From: Picochlorum sp. 'celeri' | Lineage: Eukaryota > Chlorophyta > Trebouxiophyceae | Direction: 5' to 3' | Assembly: GCA_010909725.1 (NCBI GenBank) | Contig: JAACMV010000017.1 | Coordinates: 558,001 to 622,000 of the forward strand | DNA: 64,000 nt | Shown: positions 45,894 through 55,862 of the stretch, piece by piece | Layout of the letters: each line of letters starts with the position of its first letter | How positions within the stretch are numbered: the stretch's first letter is position 1 | The notes under the pieces: generated by a model | What the model saw: the letters and a program-made list of their open reading frames with translations, nothing else | Databases searched by the model: none | Told to the model about the DNA's origin: nothing | Program-made: the position numbers and the translations under genes

Positions 45894-46145
45894 TCACGTC
45901 ACGGATGAACTTCCTCCCAGAGCTGCCCCATGTGCATAGAATAAGACGGAGACTGCGATGCCACCAATAACCCAATTTCTAGCTACAGGGTGATTTTTTA
46001 ATGCTATTCCTGCCAATGGGATTGCCGGGGCCAGGGAGATTGGCCACAATTGCATGTAATTGGCTTTGTTGTCATCTCTTTTAAACACTGCGTTGTTCAT
46101 CTCTCTTTTAGAGGACTCGAGCCCTGCATTTTCAGATGATTTCAT
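45894..46145 (-). CDS. Small membrane protein
   Basis: An 83-residue ORF starting at the first in-frame ATG (46143-46145) and ending in TGA at 45894-45896. A polar, charged N-terminus (MKSSENAGLESSKREMNNAV...KRDDNKAN) precedes two hydrophobic segments, LWPISLAPAIPLAGIAL and WVIGGIAVSVLFYAHGAAL, separated by KNHPVARN, suggesting a two-pass membrane hairpin with the charged end facing the cytosol or matrix. The pattern is protein-like and not low-complexity, which supports a real gene, but I cannot name the family. Small subunits of respiratory or ER complexes have this layout. The neighbours give no functional clue. Confidence 0.5.
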   Translation of the reverse strand: MKSSENAGLESSKREMNNAVFKRDDNKANYMQLWPISLAPAIPLAGIALKNHPVARNWVIGGIAVSVLFYAHGAALGGSSSVT

Positions 46146-46372
46146 GTCATCAAAAATATATAGCAAGCAAGCATGCGGGATGTCCTGGTGGTGTGACAGT
46201 AAAGAACAACTACTTTTTCAAAATGAGTGCTGCCAAGAGAGCAGCGGGCATCATTAGGTAGTAGCATCTCCACCCCCATGCTGCTGCTAGGAGAAAGTAA
46301 GGAAAACGTGCTTTTTACAGTTGGGATCGAACTCATTCTACTACCTATATATACGAATCTTGATCTTGCATA

Positions 46373-49300
46373 TCATTCATGATGGTGGATGATTTGGGGC
46401 CGGGTTTGGACAATGTGCACTCTTCCTGTTTGGTCAATGACTCCTTCAATGTCTTGGGGAGAGCCGCATGCTGCCTCAATGTCCTGAGCAATCGTGATGA
46501 GGGACTCTATCACAGACTGTCTGTAGTCGTCATTCCAAATGATTTGCTCATCTGCGTATGATACTGCTTTGGATGTGTATCCTGTGATGGGGATTGGGAC
46601 CGAGCTGTATAATCCTGCTCCAGCAAATTCTTGCAAGTCCTCTCCGTTTGAATCAGAGCGGGCCATGAGAAGCATCATACCGCCCGTATCTTCTCTGTCG
46701 CAGTACAGCGCGTGGGTTTTGGATGGATATGTCGTGATATCAATAGATGCATCATTCTGAGCGAAACTGAGTGCCCTGCCAGGGAAATTTCCAACCAGAG
46801 CTTCTCCCATGCCAAGCACAAGTTCACCATGAACACAGCCTGGTGCGCCTGTGATTGGATCTGATGTGTGCAACACAAACGAATATTGGGCAGGAATAAG
46901 CTCTTGAAGTAATACCGACATGTATAATGCATCGTCTGGGATGTTCATGGTTTGACGGCTCAACCATGCTCTGTCATTCCAGACAGAGGCCCAGACATGG
47001 CAGATGCCTTTCCAGATGGATGACCATTCAGGGCTGGATGGTGATGAAATGGTCAACTGGGATTCATGCATCTCTTCTATCCTTTTCGATACTTCTTTGA
47101 ACATGTCTTCTGGGACCTGAAGCTCGTCTGAAATGATCTGCCTGAGTTCTGCCAGTTCTGCAGGGATTCCTGCCCCAGGTTTTGCGTGTGCCAGCTGCGA
47201 TGTGAGAGTCTCAATTCTTTGTCGAATGTGCGTGTTGGAGGAATCCTCTAAAACTTTTTCAAATGTTCCATACGGAATCGCCAGGCTTTTGGGGATGCGT
47301 ATGGATGGAATGTTGAAGAGCGTGTGGAGGTTTAATGCTTTACCCCCTACTGTGTTTTCTGAAAAGGATGGCTGCTCCAGAGACCACGTTGAGGATGGTG
47401 TGATGGTTGCCTTGAAGGTCTTCATTGTCGTTGGTGCAGAAGAATCTCCTCCTGATGAAGACTGTGCCGTGCCTACTTCTGCAGGTGAGACAAGGACTGT
47501 GCCAGTGCCATCAACAAATGCCTGCACATGCTCTGTTTCCTCTGCCAAGCCTTTGATGGCTTCCAGAGTCGATGCATCAAAGCATGTTGCTAGCAATACA
47601 GACTGAGCTCTTGCTCGAATGGCGATATGAGAGAGGACATCTGTTGCTTGGCCTGTTATAATGCATTCCACATTCTCTGGAATATCCTCATTCCCTGTGA
47701 GTTTATCAACCACAAATATTGTTGGCTCTTCAATCGTTGCTCCTTGGATGGAATCGAGGTTATCCAAACATTGTAGTTTACCAACTCGTGATCCAGCTAT
47801 GCCTGAACTCACAATCTCCCAGGATCCCATGTCTGCATCCTGTCGAATGTGGCCCGACACGTGCTGCAACATGGGGCCTAGCACCGCAAGGCTCTGTCCA
47901 CGAACAACTTCCTCGGAGAAATTCAGAATATAATTCTCTTCTATAGAGCATTTTTTTCCAAAACTGTCTGCATACGGTTGCACGTGTGTGGTGATTGAAT
48001 CTGCACAATCCTCCAGGCTGACCATGAGAGTGTCTGCTGCTGCTAGTGCCTGTCGCGCCCATGAACATCCAGACCATCGAGGAGATTCATCAAATACTCG
48101 CCTCCAAAAAGCATGCGCATTTTGTAACACGTCACTTTCACACGATATGGTTGCGTTTGAAAGAACCATACTCACGATATTGATCAAATCGTCAGCAGAG
48201 AGACTGGCTTTATCCATTCGTTCAACAAGTACTCTAAAATATGAGTCCAGGGCAATATCGAGCAACAGAATATCTCGGGAGCACCCTGGAGTACCTTTCC
48301 AATACCCTGATAGACGTTGACGTATTTCAACAATCTTTCCTGGAGCCCACCAGGCATCTCTATTAGACAAGAGGTCACCAATCATCCAGGAGAGTTCCCC
48401 ATCCAGGTTGCCCCTGACCATTTCATATGCAACATCCAGATCGGCGCCCGCATGTGTCGTTTTCAATATCCACAGATAATGTTTCATAGAATCTATCAAC
48501 TGTGGTAAATGGAATGGGTTGGGATTAATGGGATGGTCCATCTGCGACAGGTATTCTGGAGTGATTCTGCCATTCTCCCATGCCACCCTCCAAAACTCCC
48601 CCATGTCTCCTGTGTGCAAAAATGCCAAATACGCCTCACAAATCGTCACATCTTCCGGTGTTGTGTTTGTGTGAAGCTTTTGATGCCATGACTCGAGAAA
48701 CACATCCTCTATTCCTGGTCGATGCCCCTCACGAATGCCATGCTGTCTCATAATGTGCAGAATCCCCATTCGAATATCATCCCCATTGCCTCCTCCACGT
48801 GGCAGCGTCCCCAGGGATAGGCGTGCAAAATGGCGCGAGAGAGGATCTGGCGCATTACAGCACAAATTCGCCATCTTCTGTGCCAACACTTTCTGAGCGT
48901 GAGCAGCGTCCTTTGACTGGTAATTTGACCCTTTATACCATGGCAGCACCTTCATGGATGAACACCGCAACCATGTGAAAATGAAACCCATCCCACGTGG
49001 ACCAGCAGCAATGGCTGCATCTACTAGAGACGTTGCAAGATTTACTCGGTCAAACAGAGACCATCGTTCGTACTCAGTCTCCGCAGCAAACACCTTTGTT
49101 ATAATCTCCTCCACACCAGGTGGCTTCAAATACACTACAAAATCACCAGCTCCGTTACTGATCCATTTCTCTCCTTCCTTTAAAACAAACACAATCTTAG
49201 AAGGACATGAGGCGGATGGAAAATGAATGATAACCCGACCATCCGGATCGAGTGCTGTTTGCACAGCAAGGTCATCCACTTGCACCGTCCCATCTGGTCT

Positions 49301-49558
49301 GAACTCCTCAGGCACCAACTCCCAATCATTCATCGCCCAATGCACCCGTAAATCAGTTCTAGACGAATCTGAAGCTTGTATAATGACAGTGTACGTGTCA
49401 CCATCGGTCAAAGCCTGAATATTAATGCCCACAGATTCTTCGGAGACCATGGATAAGACCTCCTGCTCAGCAGCAGTGGGCGCTGATGCCCGAATTCTCC
49501 GCACCGATCGCTTCAAAATCGCATTTCCTGTATCCAGCAGAATATTCATCAGTATCAT
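46373..49558 (-). CDS. GWD: Alpha-glucan water dikinase
   Basis: Phosphorylates glucosyl residues of starch using the beta-phosphate of ATP, which opens the granule surface for degradation. The 1,061-residue protein has the swivelling phosphohistidine domain with DVLSHIAIRARAQSVLLATC, where the His (near residue 640) accepts phosphate, and a C-terminal PPDK-like nucleotide-binding domain with MARSDSNGEDLQEFAGAGLY and a final HIVQTRPQ. The N-terminal part keeps one CBM45-like starch-binding module (VHWAMNDWELVPEE ... VFVLKEGEKW). Plant GWD1 is about 1,400 residues with two such modules, so this enzyme is shorter. A short basic N-terminus (LKRSVRRIRASA) may be a plastid leader. The start ATG is 49556-49558; an upstream exon is possible but I saw no convincing one. 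Confidence 0.93.
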   Translation of the reverse strand: MILMNILLDTGNAILKRSVRRIRASAPTAAEQEVLSMVSEESVGINIQALTDGDTYTVIIQASDSSRTDLRVHWAMNDWELVPEEFRPDGTVQVDDLAVQTALDPDGRVIIHFPSASCPSKIVFVLKEGEKWISNGAGDFVVYLKPPGVEEIITKVFAAETEYERWSLFDRVNLATSLVDAAIAAGPRGMGFIFTWLRCSSMKVLPWYKGSNYQSKDAAHAQKVLAQKMANLCCNAPDPLSRHFARLSLGTLPRGGGNGDDIRMGILHIMRQHGIREGHRPGIEDVFLESWHQKLHTNTTPEDVTICEAYLAFLHTGDMGEFWRVAWENGRITPEYLSQMDHPINPNPFHLPQLIDSMKHYLWILKTTHAGADLDVAYEMVRGNLDGELSWMIGDLLSNRDAWWAPGKIVEIRQRLSGYWKGTPGCSRDILLLDIALDSYFRVLVERMDKASLSADDLINIVSMVLSNATISCESDVLQNAHAFWRRVFDESPRWSGCSWARQALAAADTLMVSLEDCADSITTHVQPYADSFGKKCSIEENYILNFSEEVVRGQSLAVLGPMLQHVSGHIRQDADMGSWEIVSSGIAGSRVGKLQCLDNLDSIQGATIEEPTIFVVDKLTGNEDIPENVECIITGQATDVLSHIAIRARAQSVLLATCFDASTLEAIKGLAEETEHVQAFVDGTGTVLVSPAEVGTAQSSSGGDSSAPTTMKTFKATITPSSTWSLEQPSFSENTVGGKALNLHTLFNIPSIRIPKSLAIPYGTFEKVLEDSSNTHIRQRIETLTSQLAHAKPGAGIPAELAELRQIISDELQVPEDMFKEVSKRIEEMHESQLTISSPSSPEWSSIWKGICHVWASVWNDRAWLSRQTMNIPDDALYMSVLLQELIPAQYSFVLHTSDPITGAPGCVHGELVLGMGEALVGNFPGRALSFAQNDASIDITTYPSKTHALYCDREDTGGMMLLMARSDSNGEDLQEFAGAGLYSSVPIPITGYTSKAVSYADEQIIWNDDYRQSVIESLITIAQDIEAACGSPQDIEGVIDQTGRVHIVQTRPQIIHHHE

Positions 49559-50596
49559 GTAGGGCTATTTGTGCCAAATATGATCACGAGGCAATGCTGG
49601 GCAGGCTTTCCCGCAAGACAACAGGAAACACACCCCACATGTCGGAACGACATCGTAACGACGATAGCCGACCAATTCATGGACAATTTCGGACAAATCA
49701 GCGCACGTACGGTGTACATATGAATCATTCGTTCGATATCGTCTATCAAAAACCCCTGGTATGGATACTGGGCTCAGCCGTGACTGCTGAGTCAGAAGAC
49801 CTAACTGCACATGTCCTCTGATGGCACTGCGGCCACATCCTATCCTTGGGTGATCATACGTTGAAAATATCATTACTTGGTATTTCAAAAGTACCATGGA
49901 AGATGGCAGAGGGCAGAATGTGTATCAGATGGTGGTGCAGTGTCATCAAAGGGTATGTATCTTGAAGATTACATTGTACTGTTGTGTGGAGAGCTTTGTA
50001 GGTCACCTTCCTTGCTTTGAAAAGGTTGAACCTGTACAACCATACGTCTTGAACGCATGAAATCTGCTACCATGGGAATATCTGAACACTGAGCAGGCCA
50101 TCCGTGAATGTGGATGGCTGGAATTGTCAAGTCTTCTTGCTCACTCCAGTTGGAGATGTGGTGAACTGGTTTCATCACAAGGTTTTGCGTACTCTTGCTA
50201 TCAGCAAAATACAACCGAATGTACTAACCTAAAGTATTGCCATGTTCTCTGTGCTAATGGTGCCATTGCGCGTACAACCCCTCTGACAGATGATTTTCCA
50301 ATCCACCCAAGCACAAGAAGAAGAAGAAGGTACCCTCTTCCATTGGAGAAATCAGACGAAGCTTCCATACTTGCTCGTGGCAATCTTTCCAGCTGACACG
50401 TGTTCTCTCATCTGTCCGAGTCAACATAACACAGTTGACTCGAGAACAACCAGCGTAATGAAAATATCGCATAATAAGTACATGATATTCCTTGGTGGAC
50501 AGTGTGTACAAAACCTTTACAAAAATCCCATTATAAATCCCTCACCATATCTCTCGAAAGCCCATTGTACTACCGTATTTCATACTGGATCTCAGC
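49559..50596. other. Divergent intergenic region, 1 kb
   Basis: The longest gene-free stretch outside the LINE. Minus-strand ORFs at 49969-50214 and 50254-50511 are open but could not be joined by a GT-AG intron without a stop, and neither matches a family. I see no RNA gene. Confidence 0.35.
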
Positions 50597-51193
50597 ATGG
50601 GACGTTTCAATATGATTCAAATGTGCTTGGCACTCATTTTCTACATGATGTTGGCTGTATTGTTGGGTAGTCAAACAAGCAGTGCCCAATCCAATCCGGA
50701 GGATTTTGCAGACTCCTCTGGTCCGTGCGCCTGCAGGAATGGGCAGTGCAGGGAACTCTTTTTTACTCCTTCAACATGCGAGTACAAGGGGTCTTCTAAA
50801 TCATGCCGCGTTTCTGACGACTGTGACAGGGCTCGTGAAACATTCTTTGGCAAGTACCTCTGCTGTACTGATGAAGAGGAGGAAGATACAGATCCTGGAG
50901 ATGACGACTATGGCCCATCATACACAGAGGTGGAGGATTGCAAGATTAATTGTGCTATTAAGAAACAAACCATCAACTTTTCCAACATTGGTGAGGTGAC
51001 CCTGGACGTTTGCTCCAGTTATTGTGGATGCTACCAAGAAAACGGACAATATGTCAAGGTTGAGCAATTCCGTGAGGGCGAAAGCATTGGTGAGTACTAT
51101 ACATGCAACGAATGCTCCGAAAAGTGGGTTGAAGAGTGTGAAAGGGAGCGGGAGATGTATGAAACCATCAATGAGAACAATGGTAAAGTCTAA
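50597..51193 (+). CDS. Secreted cysteine-rich acidic protein
   Basis: A 198-residue protein with a clear signal peptide: after MGRFNMIQ comes a hydrophobic core (MCLALIFYMMLAVLLG) and a likely cleavage near SSAQ. The mature part has about 17 cysteines in short-spaced groups (CACRNGQC, DCKINC, CSSYCGC, CNECSEKWVEEC), suggesting a disulfide-bonded extracellular domain. An acidic linker (DEEEEDTDPGDDD) divides two cysteine-rich halves. No membrane anchor or enzyme motif is seen, and I do not recognise the family. A cell-wall or surface role is likely from the leader alone. The ATG at 50597 is immediately upstream of the hydrophobic core, which supports this start. TGTAA occurs near 51331. Confidence 0.75.
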   Translation: MGRFNMIQMCLALIFYMMLAVLLGSQTSSAQSNPEDFADSSGPCACRNGQCRELFFTPSTCEYKGSSKSCRVSDDCDRARETFFGKYLCCTDEEEEDTDPGDDDYGPSYTEVEDCKINCAIKKQTINFSNIGEVTLDVCSSYCGCYQENGQYVKVEQFREGESIGEYYTCNECSEKWVEECEREREMYETINENNGKV

Positions 51194-51548
51194 GAGGACT
51201 TTAATGCTACATTTCCTCGATCAAGGAACCATCATCCTTGTATTTTGAATATATACCACCGATGAGACGATAATGACTTTGATCAACATGTATATAGCAT
51301 TGTTATGGAATCCATCACGACCTTGCCATTGTGTAACAGATGATGACAAAAGAATGCTGTGAATTGTTCATGCAAGAATGACATTCCGCATTCCTGCCCA
51401 TATTGCAAAACCAATCTACTATACAGATTGGTTTGTATCATACTAGTCGTAGTAATAAATAGTTTGTTACTTATGCCACTCGTTGGTTGATTAATAATGT
51501 GATAAATATATCCAAGTACTTTGTATCAGACATTCCCAGAGAAATGCC
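51194..51548. other. Convergent 3' spacer
   Basis: Shared 3' region of the secreted protein gene and the GYF-domain gene. AT-rich, with a short imperfect repeat of CCAATCTAC/CAGATTGGTT near 51411-51433 that could form a small hairpin. No gene seen. Confidence 0.4.
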
Positions 51549-53120
51549 CTACTCCTCGTCACCAGTGTTCACCTCCAGAGAGGACACCTTTTCAGTCACC
51601 TCATCAGTAGCTCGTGACACCACTTCATCGTCCTCCAAAAGATCGTGAGACTCCAATTCTTCAGCTTCTGCCCAGCTGATATCTCCAGGACTCCGCAACT
51701 TGGATGACTCGCGCTGCTCCAACACTGGAGGAGGCACATCATCCTTCTGCTTTGCGGTTGCCTTGTCCGCTGCAACCTTCTTCTCCTTGTCAACACCTTC
51801 GAACGCTTTCGCAGCAGATTCTTTCAGCGCGGCAAGCTCTTCAGGCAACGTCTTGCTCTGAATATCAGCCACTGTAATTGGTTTGAAATGATTCCCTCTC
51901 CGTGCCCAGTATATCAGCGCACCCAGAGGGATGTAAAAGTCATTCGGAGGAAGATTCGGAGGAGACACTTTTCTCTCCGTGCCACACACGGGGATTGTAC
52001 TGTCACTCAGATACCCTCCCTGGAACCACTCAATCATACTCTTGGCAGGGAAGGGCCCCTGTGTGACCCCCTCATAGTCTATATACCTCCACATGGGCTG
52101 ATCAGCACCCTGATCCACATCTCCACTGAAAAGCTTGTGTACTGCCTCGGCAAGATCAGGGTCCACTGTCGATCCCCCTCTCCCACGACCGCCTCTCCCT
52201 CCACGACCCCTGCCTCGTCCCCTGTCTGTTCTGTTACCCCGTTGATTGCGGCCTCGACCCCCTCCTCGGCGTGCTCTGTCATCATTTGCATTCCACCTAT
52301 CATTGAAACGTGAACGAGAGAGCTGAACCTTCTCCCAACGATCCGCAGATGGCTGCGGCAGCGGCACCTCTACCTTCCTCTGCTCTCTCTCTGGCACCGT
52401 CTCCTTGGCAGCCACAGGAGGTGGCGGAGGCTTGACCGCCACCACCGGACTACTTTGCTCCTGTATCGGTATTTTATCCGGATTAGGAACGATAGTCAAC
52501 GCCGCCTCACGCCTCAAATCACTCAGCACAAACTTCAAAGGACCCCATGCCGCACTCCCCTCCTTGGTCACCTTTCTCACAGGAAGCCCATCAGAGAAAT
52601 ACCCTTTATCCACCCAGTTCACAATCTTGGATGCCAAATACGGACCATGCACATCCCCTTCAGGATCCTGATACTGCCATCCATCCGTCACAACCATAGG
52701 AGATCGGGGAGGGGGTGGAGGCGGTGTGCTCACCGGTGTCTGATGACCACCCCCACTCAGTCGAGAACCCCCTTGCTGCTGGTAATATCGCGGCGAATTC
52801 GAGCTCGGGTTCATCATCCTTGGAGAATTACTGCCACTTCGAGGCGAATCTACGTGATGATACCGACGACCCCCTCCACGATACCCACCCCTACCTCTGT
52901 GGTGCTGATACCCACTGGGCGAGTGCTGGTATCTACCAGGAGAATGTTGCTGATATCCACCACCATACGGCGACCTCCCCCGCCCTCTCCCTGATATAGG
53001 CACAGGATCAGACTGCTTCTCCGAATACGATTCATCCCCACCATTTTGCTCCTGCTGCTGCTGCTGCTGCTTGGGCTGCTGTTCCTCTACAGCTCCCCCC
53101 TCGCTCCCATGGTCAACCAT
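51549..53120 (-). CDS. Double GYF-domain, RGG-rich protein
   Basis: A 523-residue protein with two GYF-like domains, folds that bind proline-rich ligands. The first is WQYQDPEGDVHGPYLASKIV...WVDKGYFSDGLPVRKV (about residues 145-200). The second is MWRYIDYEGVTQGPFPAKSM...WFQGGYLSDSTIPV (about 345-400). Before and between them are Gly/Arg-rich, RGG-type stretches (RGRGRGRGGRGGRGRGG) and Gln/Pro-rich tracts, typical of RNA-associated proteins. An acidic C-terminus ends the protein. GYF proteins of the GIGYF/SMY2 type act in mRNA repression and splicing; the exact role here is not determined. The ATG at 53118-53120 is followed by a Gln-rich N-terminus. Two GYF domains in one chain is less common than one. 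Confidence 0.88.
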   Translation of the reverse strand: MVDHGSEGGAVEEQQPKQQQQQQEQNGGDESYSEKQSDPVPISGRGRGRSPYGGGYQQHSPGRYQHSPSGYQHHRGRGGYRGGGRRYHHVDSPRSGSNSPRMMNPSSNSPRYYQQQGGSRLSGGGHQTPVSTPPPPPPRSPMVVTDGWQYQDPEGDVHGPYLASKIVNWVDKGYFSDGLPVRKVTKEGSAAWGPLKFVLSDLRREAALTIVPNPDKIPIQEQSSPVVAVKPPPPPVAAKETVPEREQRKVEVPLPQPSADRWEKVQLSRSRFNDRWNANDDRARRGGGRGRNQRGNRTDRGRGRGRGGRGGRGRGGSTVDPDLAEAVHKLFSGDVDQGADQPMWRYIDYEGVTQGPFPAKSMIEWFQGGYLSDSTIPVCGTERKVSPPNLPPNDFYIPLGALIYWARRGNHFKPITVADIQSKTLPEELAALKESAAKAFEGVDKEKKVAADKATAKQKDDVPPPVLEQRESSKLRSPGDISWAEAEELESHDLLEDDEVVSRATDEVTEKVSSLEVNTGDEE

Positions 53121-53822
53121 ATTCTCACAACCACCGACGACACACTCGTCTCCACCAATAGAAAACAGCCCGAGATCTTGTGTGGTAAATCTATAATATC
53201 AACGAAACAGGCAAGTTATGTACGTACGGAAACAGAACCACATAAGCAACCCTCCCCAGGCACCTCTGTTCTCCGTCTCCCTCTTCTTTCTGTTCTTCTT
53301 CTTTGTCGAGAATATAGTACATAGTAAGGAAAATACTGGGACATGAATCAACGCAGACAACCAAAGCCCCCGCAATGATGAAATCATGCACTCGGTCGAT
53401 TCAAGACACTATTCTCCTCTTTCAGACCATTACAATATCAGTATTGTACATTTCTATTAATCTAATCGCAAAAAGAAGAAGAAGAAGGAGACCAGAGTGG
53501 TCAGGAATGGAATGTTTCCAAAACAGCAAGGGGACCTGGGTGTTTACAGACATCCAAGAACACACGTACCTGTGAATAGCCTACTTCAGGAATAAATATG
53601 CTTGTATTGTTAATAGTTTTTTATTCTGACGGGGGATCAGGGAACCGTGGGATCTGATTGCCAGAGATGGACCAAGGAGGGATGTTCCCTGCGCACGCGG
53701 TGGCTGAAACCAATACTCCGTATATAAAATACAAAATTTGCATGAGAACCGATTCATTGTGTCTTGTGCTGCATGGAGATTCCCATATACCTCATCGTAT
53801 AAACATATAAGAGTTTGGTGTG
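53121..53822. other. Divergent promoter region, GYF / MATE
   Basis: About 700 nt between divergent genes. Contains a GAA-rich tract (AAAAGAAGAAGAAGAAGGAG near 53470) and an ACATATAAGAG TATA-like element near 53802, 20 nt before the MATE ATG. No gene seen. Confidence 0.4.
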
Positions 53823-55349
53823 ATGCGACGTGGGGTGCATTGTGGGATTGCAGGTCTCGGACAATGTTCCTTGTCGTGTCGTCAGGAGCCATGGAAGGGC
53901 TCGCTCAGACTACAGAGAACTCGCTATAGTAGTCATACGGCAGTACTGCGGTATCAGTATGGAGCAAGAAGAGGTCAGCGATTGGGTGTGGTTCATGCTG
54001 CTGCGTCGTCATCGAGCAGTGACAGTCGAGGAGAGGAGTTGAGAACAGTGGTACGGTTGGCTTTGCCAGCTCTGGTTGTGGTGACATCGGATCCGTTGCA
54101 GACATTGGTTGATTCCGCTGTGTTGGGTACATATTCGACGCTGCATTTGGCTGCGGTGGGTCCGAATACGGCTATATTCAATTCTATTTTTCAAATTTTC
54201 ACGTTTATTGGGATTACAACAGCCACAACAGTCTCTGGCTCTGAAGGGGAGGAGGAGATTCGGTCGACGGTGTCGACAGCCATGTTTCTTGCAGTGTTCT
54301 TTGGTATATTGAGTGTGCTCGTGTTGCATGGAGGGCTCGGGTCGTGGATTTTATCCGGCATGGGGACGGATTCACGTGTGATTCCCTTGGCCCGAGAGTA
54401 CTTGCTGATTCGAGCAATGGGATTGCCATGTGTGCTGGTGATGAATGCATTTCAAGGTCTTTGTTTAGGAAAGCAGGATACAATTACACCAATGATTGTG
54501 TGTGCAATGGCGACAGCGATCAATATTGTGTGGGATATTATACTGGTGAGCCAGTATCACATGGGGGTGAAGGGTGCTGCTTTGGCGACTGTGTCCTCGC
54601 AGTTCTGTGGCATGGTGGCCATGGCGCTCATGGTATTTCGCAGTAAAACATATTCTGAGATTAGATTCAAGGATTTGTTCGCGCTGCCACGGGCGGATCG
54701 GGTGAAGAAATTTGCAACCGTTGGTTGCACACTGATTGCAAGGACGCTTGCTGGGATGAGTGCCTATGTGTCCATGGCTACAGCCGCGACGCGTATGGGT
54801 ATCATAGCATCAGCGAGTCACCAAGTGGCAATGCAGCTGTTTTGGTTTATTAGCTATTTGCCAGAGCCATTGTCCATGGCAGCACAGACACTTGTTGCAA
54901 AAGAATATACCAGAAACCCACCTGCTGCTGCCTCCTGGGCCCGTATGTTGGTCACATCAGGTGTATTATTTGCCATTGTGTTGAGTATATCGGCAGCAGG
55001 TGCGCTAACATGGGGCGCAGGCCTCTTCTCAAAGGATGTCCTCATCCGACAGACTGTCTCCAGTTTGGCGCCCTATGGCGCCCTTGCCATGGCTATTTGT
55101 AGCATGATGATGATGTTTGATGGCATTAGTTTAGGATCTAATGCATTATTGCATTTACCAGCTGGCGTTGGACTGGGACTGGTATCTGTTCTGTGTATAT
55201 TATACACCACAGCACCTTTTGGGTTGCCCAGCGTGTGGTGGGCCTTGTCAGGGTTTTATGCTTCCAGGCTTTTCGTTCATGTACTCTATTACGGTATTGT
55301 ATCTCGCCCGAGAAATGTATTCTTTGTCCGTGATGCTGCATCATTATAA
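53823..55349 (+). CDS. MATE-family transporter, probable plastid
   Basis: A 508-residue multidrug and toxic-compound extrusion (MATE) carrier, a 12-helix secondary transporter that exports organic compounds in exchange for cations. The MATE core starts near residue 75 with RTVVRLALPALVVVTSDPLQ followed by TLVDSAVLGTYS, the conserved first helix. Hydrophobic helices run to about residue 500. Motifs include GITTATTVSGSEG, ANEYLLIRAMG-like REYLLIRAMGLPCVLVMNAF and ATAINIVWD. The N-terminal ~70 residues are rich in Arg, Ser and Ala with almost no acids (RLQRTRYSSHTAVLRYQYGA), a probable chloroplast leader. This matches the plastid DTX45/EDS5-like group of plants. Substrate unknown. The ATG at 53823 is the first in frame. 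Confidence 0.93.
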   Translation: MRRGVHCGIAGLGQCSLSCRQEPWKGSLRLQRTRYSSHTAVLRYQYGARRGQRLGVVHAAASSSSSDSRGEELRTVVRLALPALVVVTSDPLQTLVDSAVLGTYSTLHLAAVGPNTAIFNSIFQIFTFIGITTATTVSGSEGEEEIRSTVSTAMFLAVFFGILSVLVLHGGLGSWILSGMGTDSRVIPLAREYLLIRAMGLPCVLVMNAFQGLCLGKQDTITPMIVCAMATAINIVWDIILVSQYHMGVKGAALATVSSQFCGMVAMALMVFRSKTYSEIRFKDLFALPRADRVKKFATVGCTLIARTLAGMSAYVSMATAATRMGIIASASHQVAMQLFWFISYLPEPLSMAAQTLVAKEYTRNPPAAASWARMLVTSGVLFAIVLSISAAGALTWGAGLFSKDVLIRQTVSSLAPYGALAMAICSMMMMFDGISLGSNALLHLPAGVGLGLVSVLCILYTTAPFGLPSVWWALSGFYASRLFVHVLYYGIVSRPRNVFFVRDAASL

Positions 55350-55417
55350 GATGATATTGTGTCATCATGTGCGTGTTTTGTAGACTCTATAGAATATGGC
55401 AAAGGATTGACAACAGA

Positions 55418-55631
55418 GTGCTGAAACACACAGGATACTCTGTAGCAACACGCGAAACAAACATGGCTTGGTGATGATTGCATCTCTTTCATTTAAATGA
55501 AAGAAATACGAGCCATGCTGTATTAGATGTTGCAGATCTCTGTCTTCCATGTTGTTGTTTCAGACGCATCATCGTCATGCTGCATGCAACTGTTCACCGT
55601 ACCTACCCTTTTCCCTTGATTTCATTCTTCT
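55418..55631. repeat. Direct repeat, left copy
   Basis: About 214 bp, matched in the same orientation at 59497-59695 (offset 4,079 nt). The first ~150 nt are about 98% identical and the rest drifts with small indels. Contains a perfect 20-bp palindrome at 55485-55504. Confidence 0.93.
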
Positions 55632-55862
55632 CATATACACATTATAGATTTATATTTAAAATAGTCAACTCATGCCATGAACGCTGGTACAACACTGATG
55701 AATCACAATTAAAGTGGGTGAGGTATGGAAGAGGCCTTAAACTAGGCCCCATCGAATCGCACCTTGAAACACTTTGTATCACGTCCTTTTATTTTTACTG
55801 TACAGTATAATAAATAAATAATGTAATCCAACTGCATATTCAGGAATATCACAACATGGCAT

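Noticed and set aside
49969..50511. A two-exon minus-strand gene upstream of glucan water dikinase
   Set aside because: The only plausible GT-AG intron (50229-50333) joins the frames through an in-frame stop, and neither exon resembles a starch-binding module.
55421..55602. The direct repeats as introner-like introns (both start GTACG and end TTTCAG on the minus strand; the right copy would be 59500-59673)
   Set aside because: Similarity continues about 20-30 nt beyond the GT end, and the left copy does not interrupt any coding sequence. So intron identity is not supported, although the TTTCAG edge is striking.
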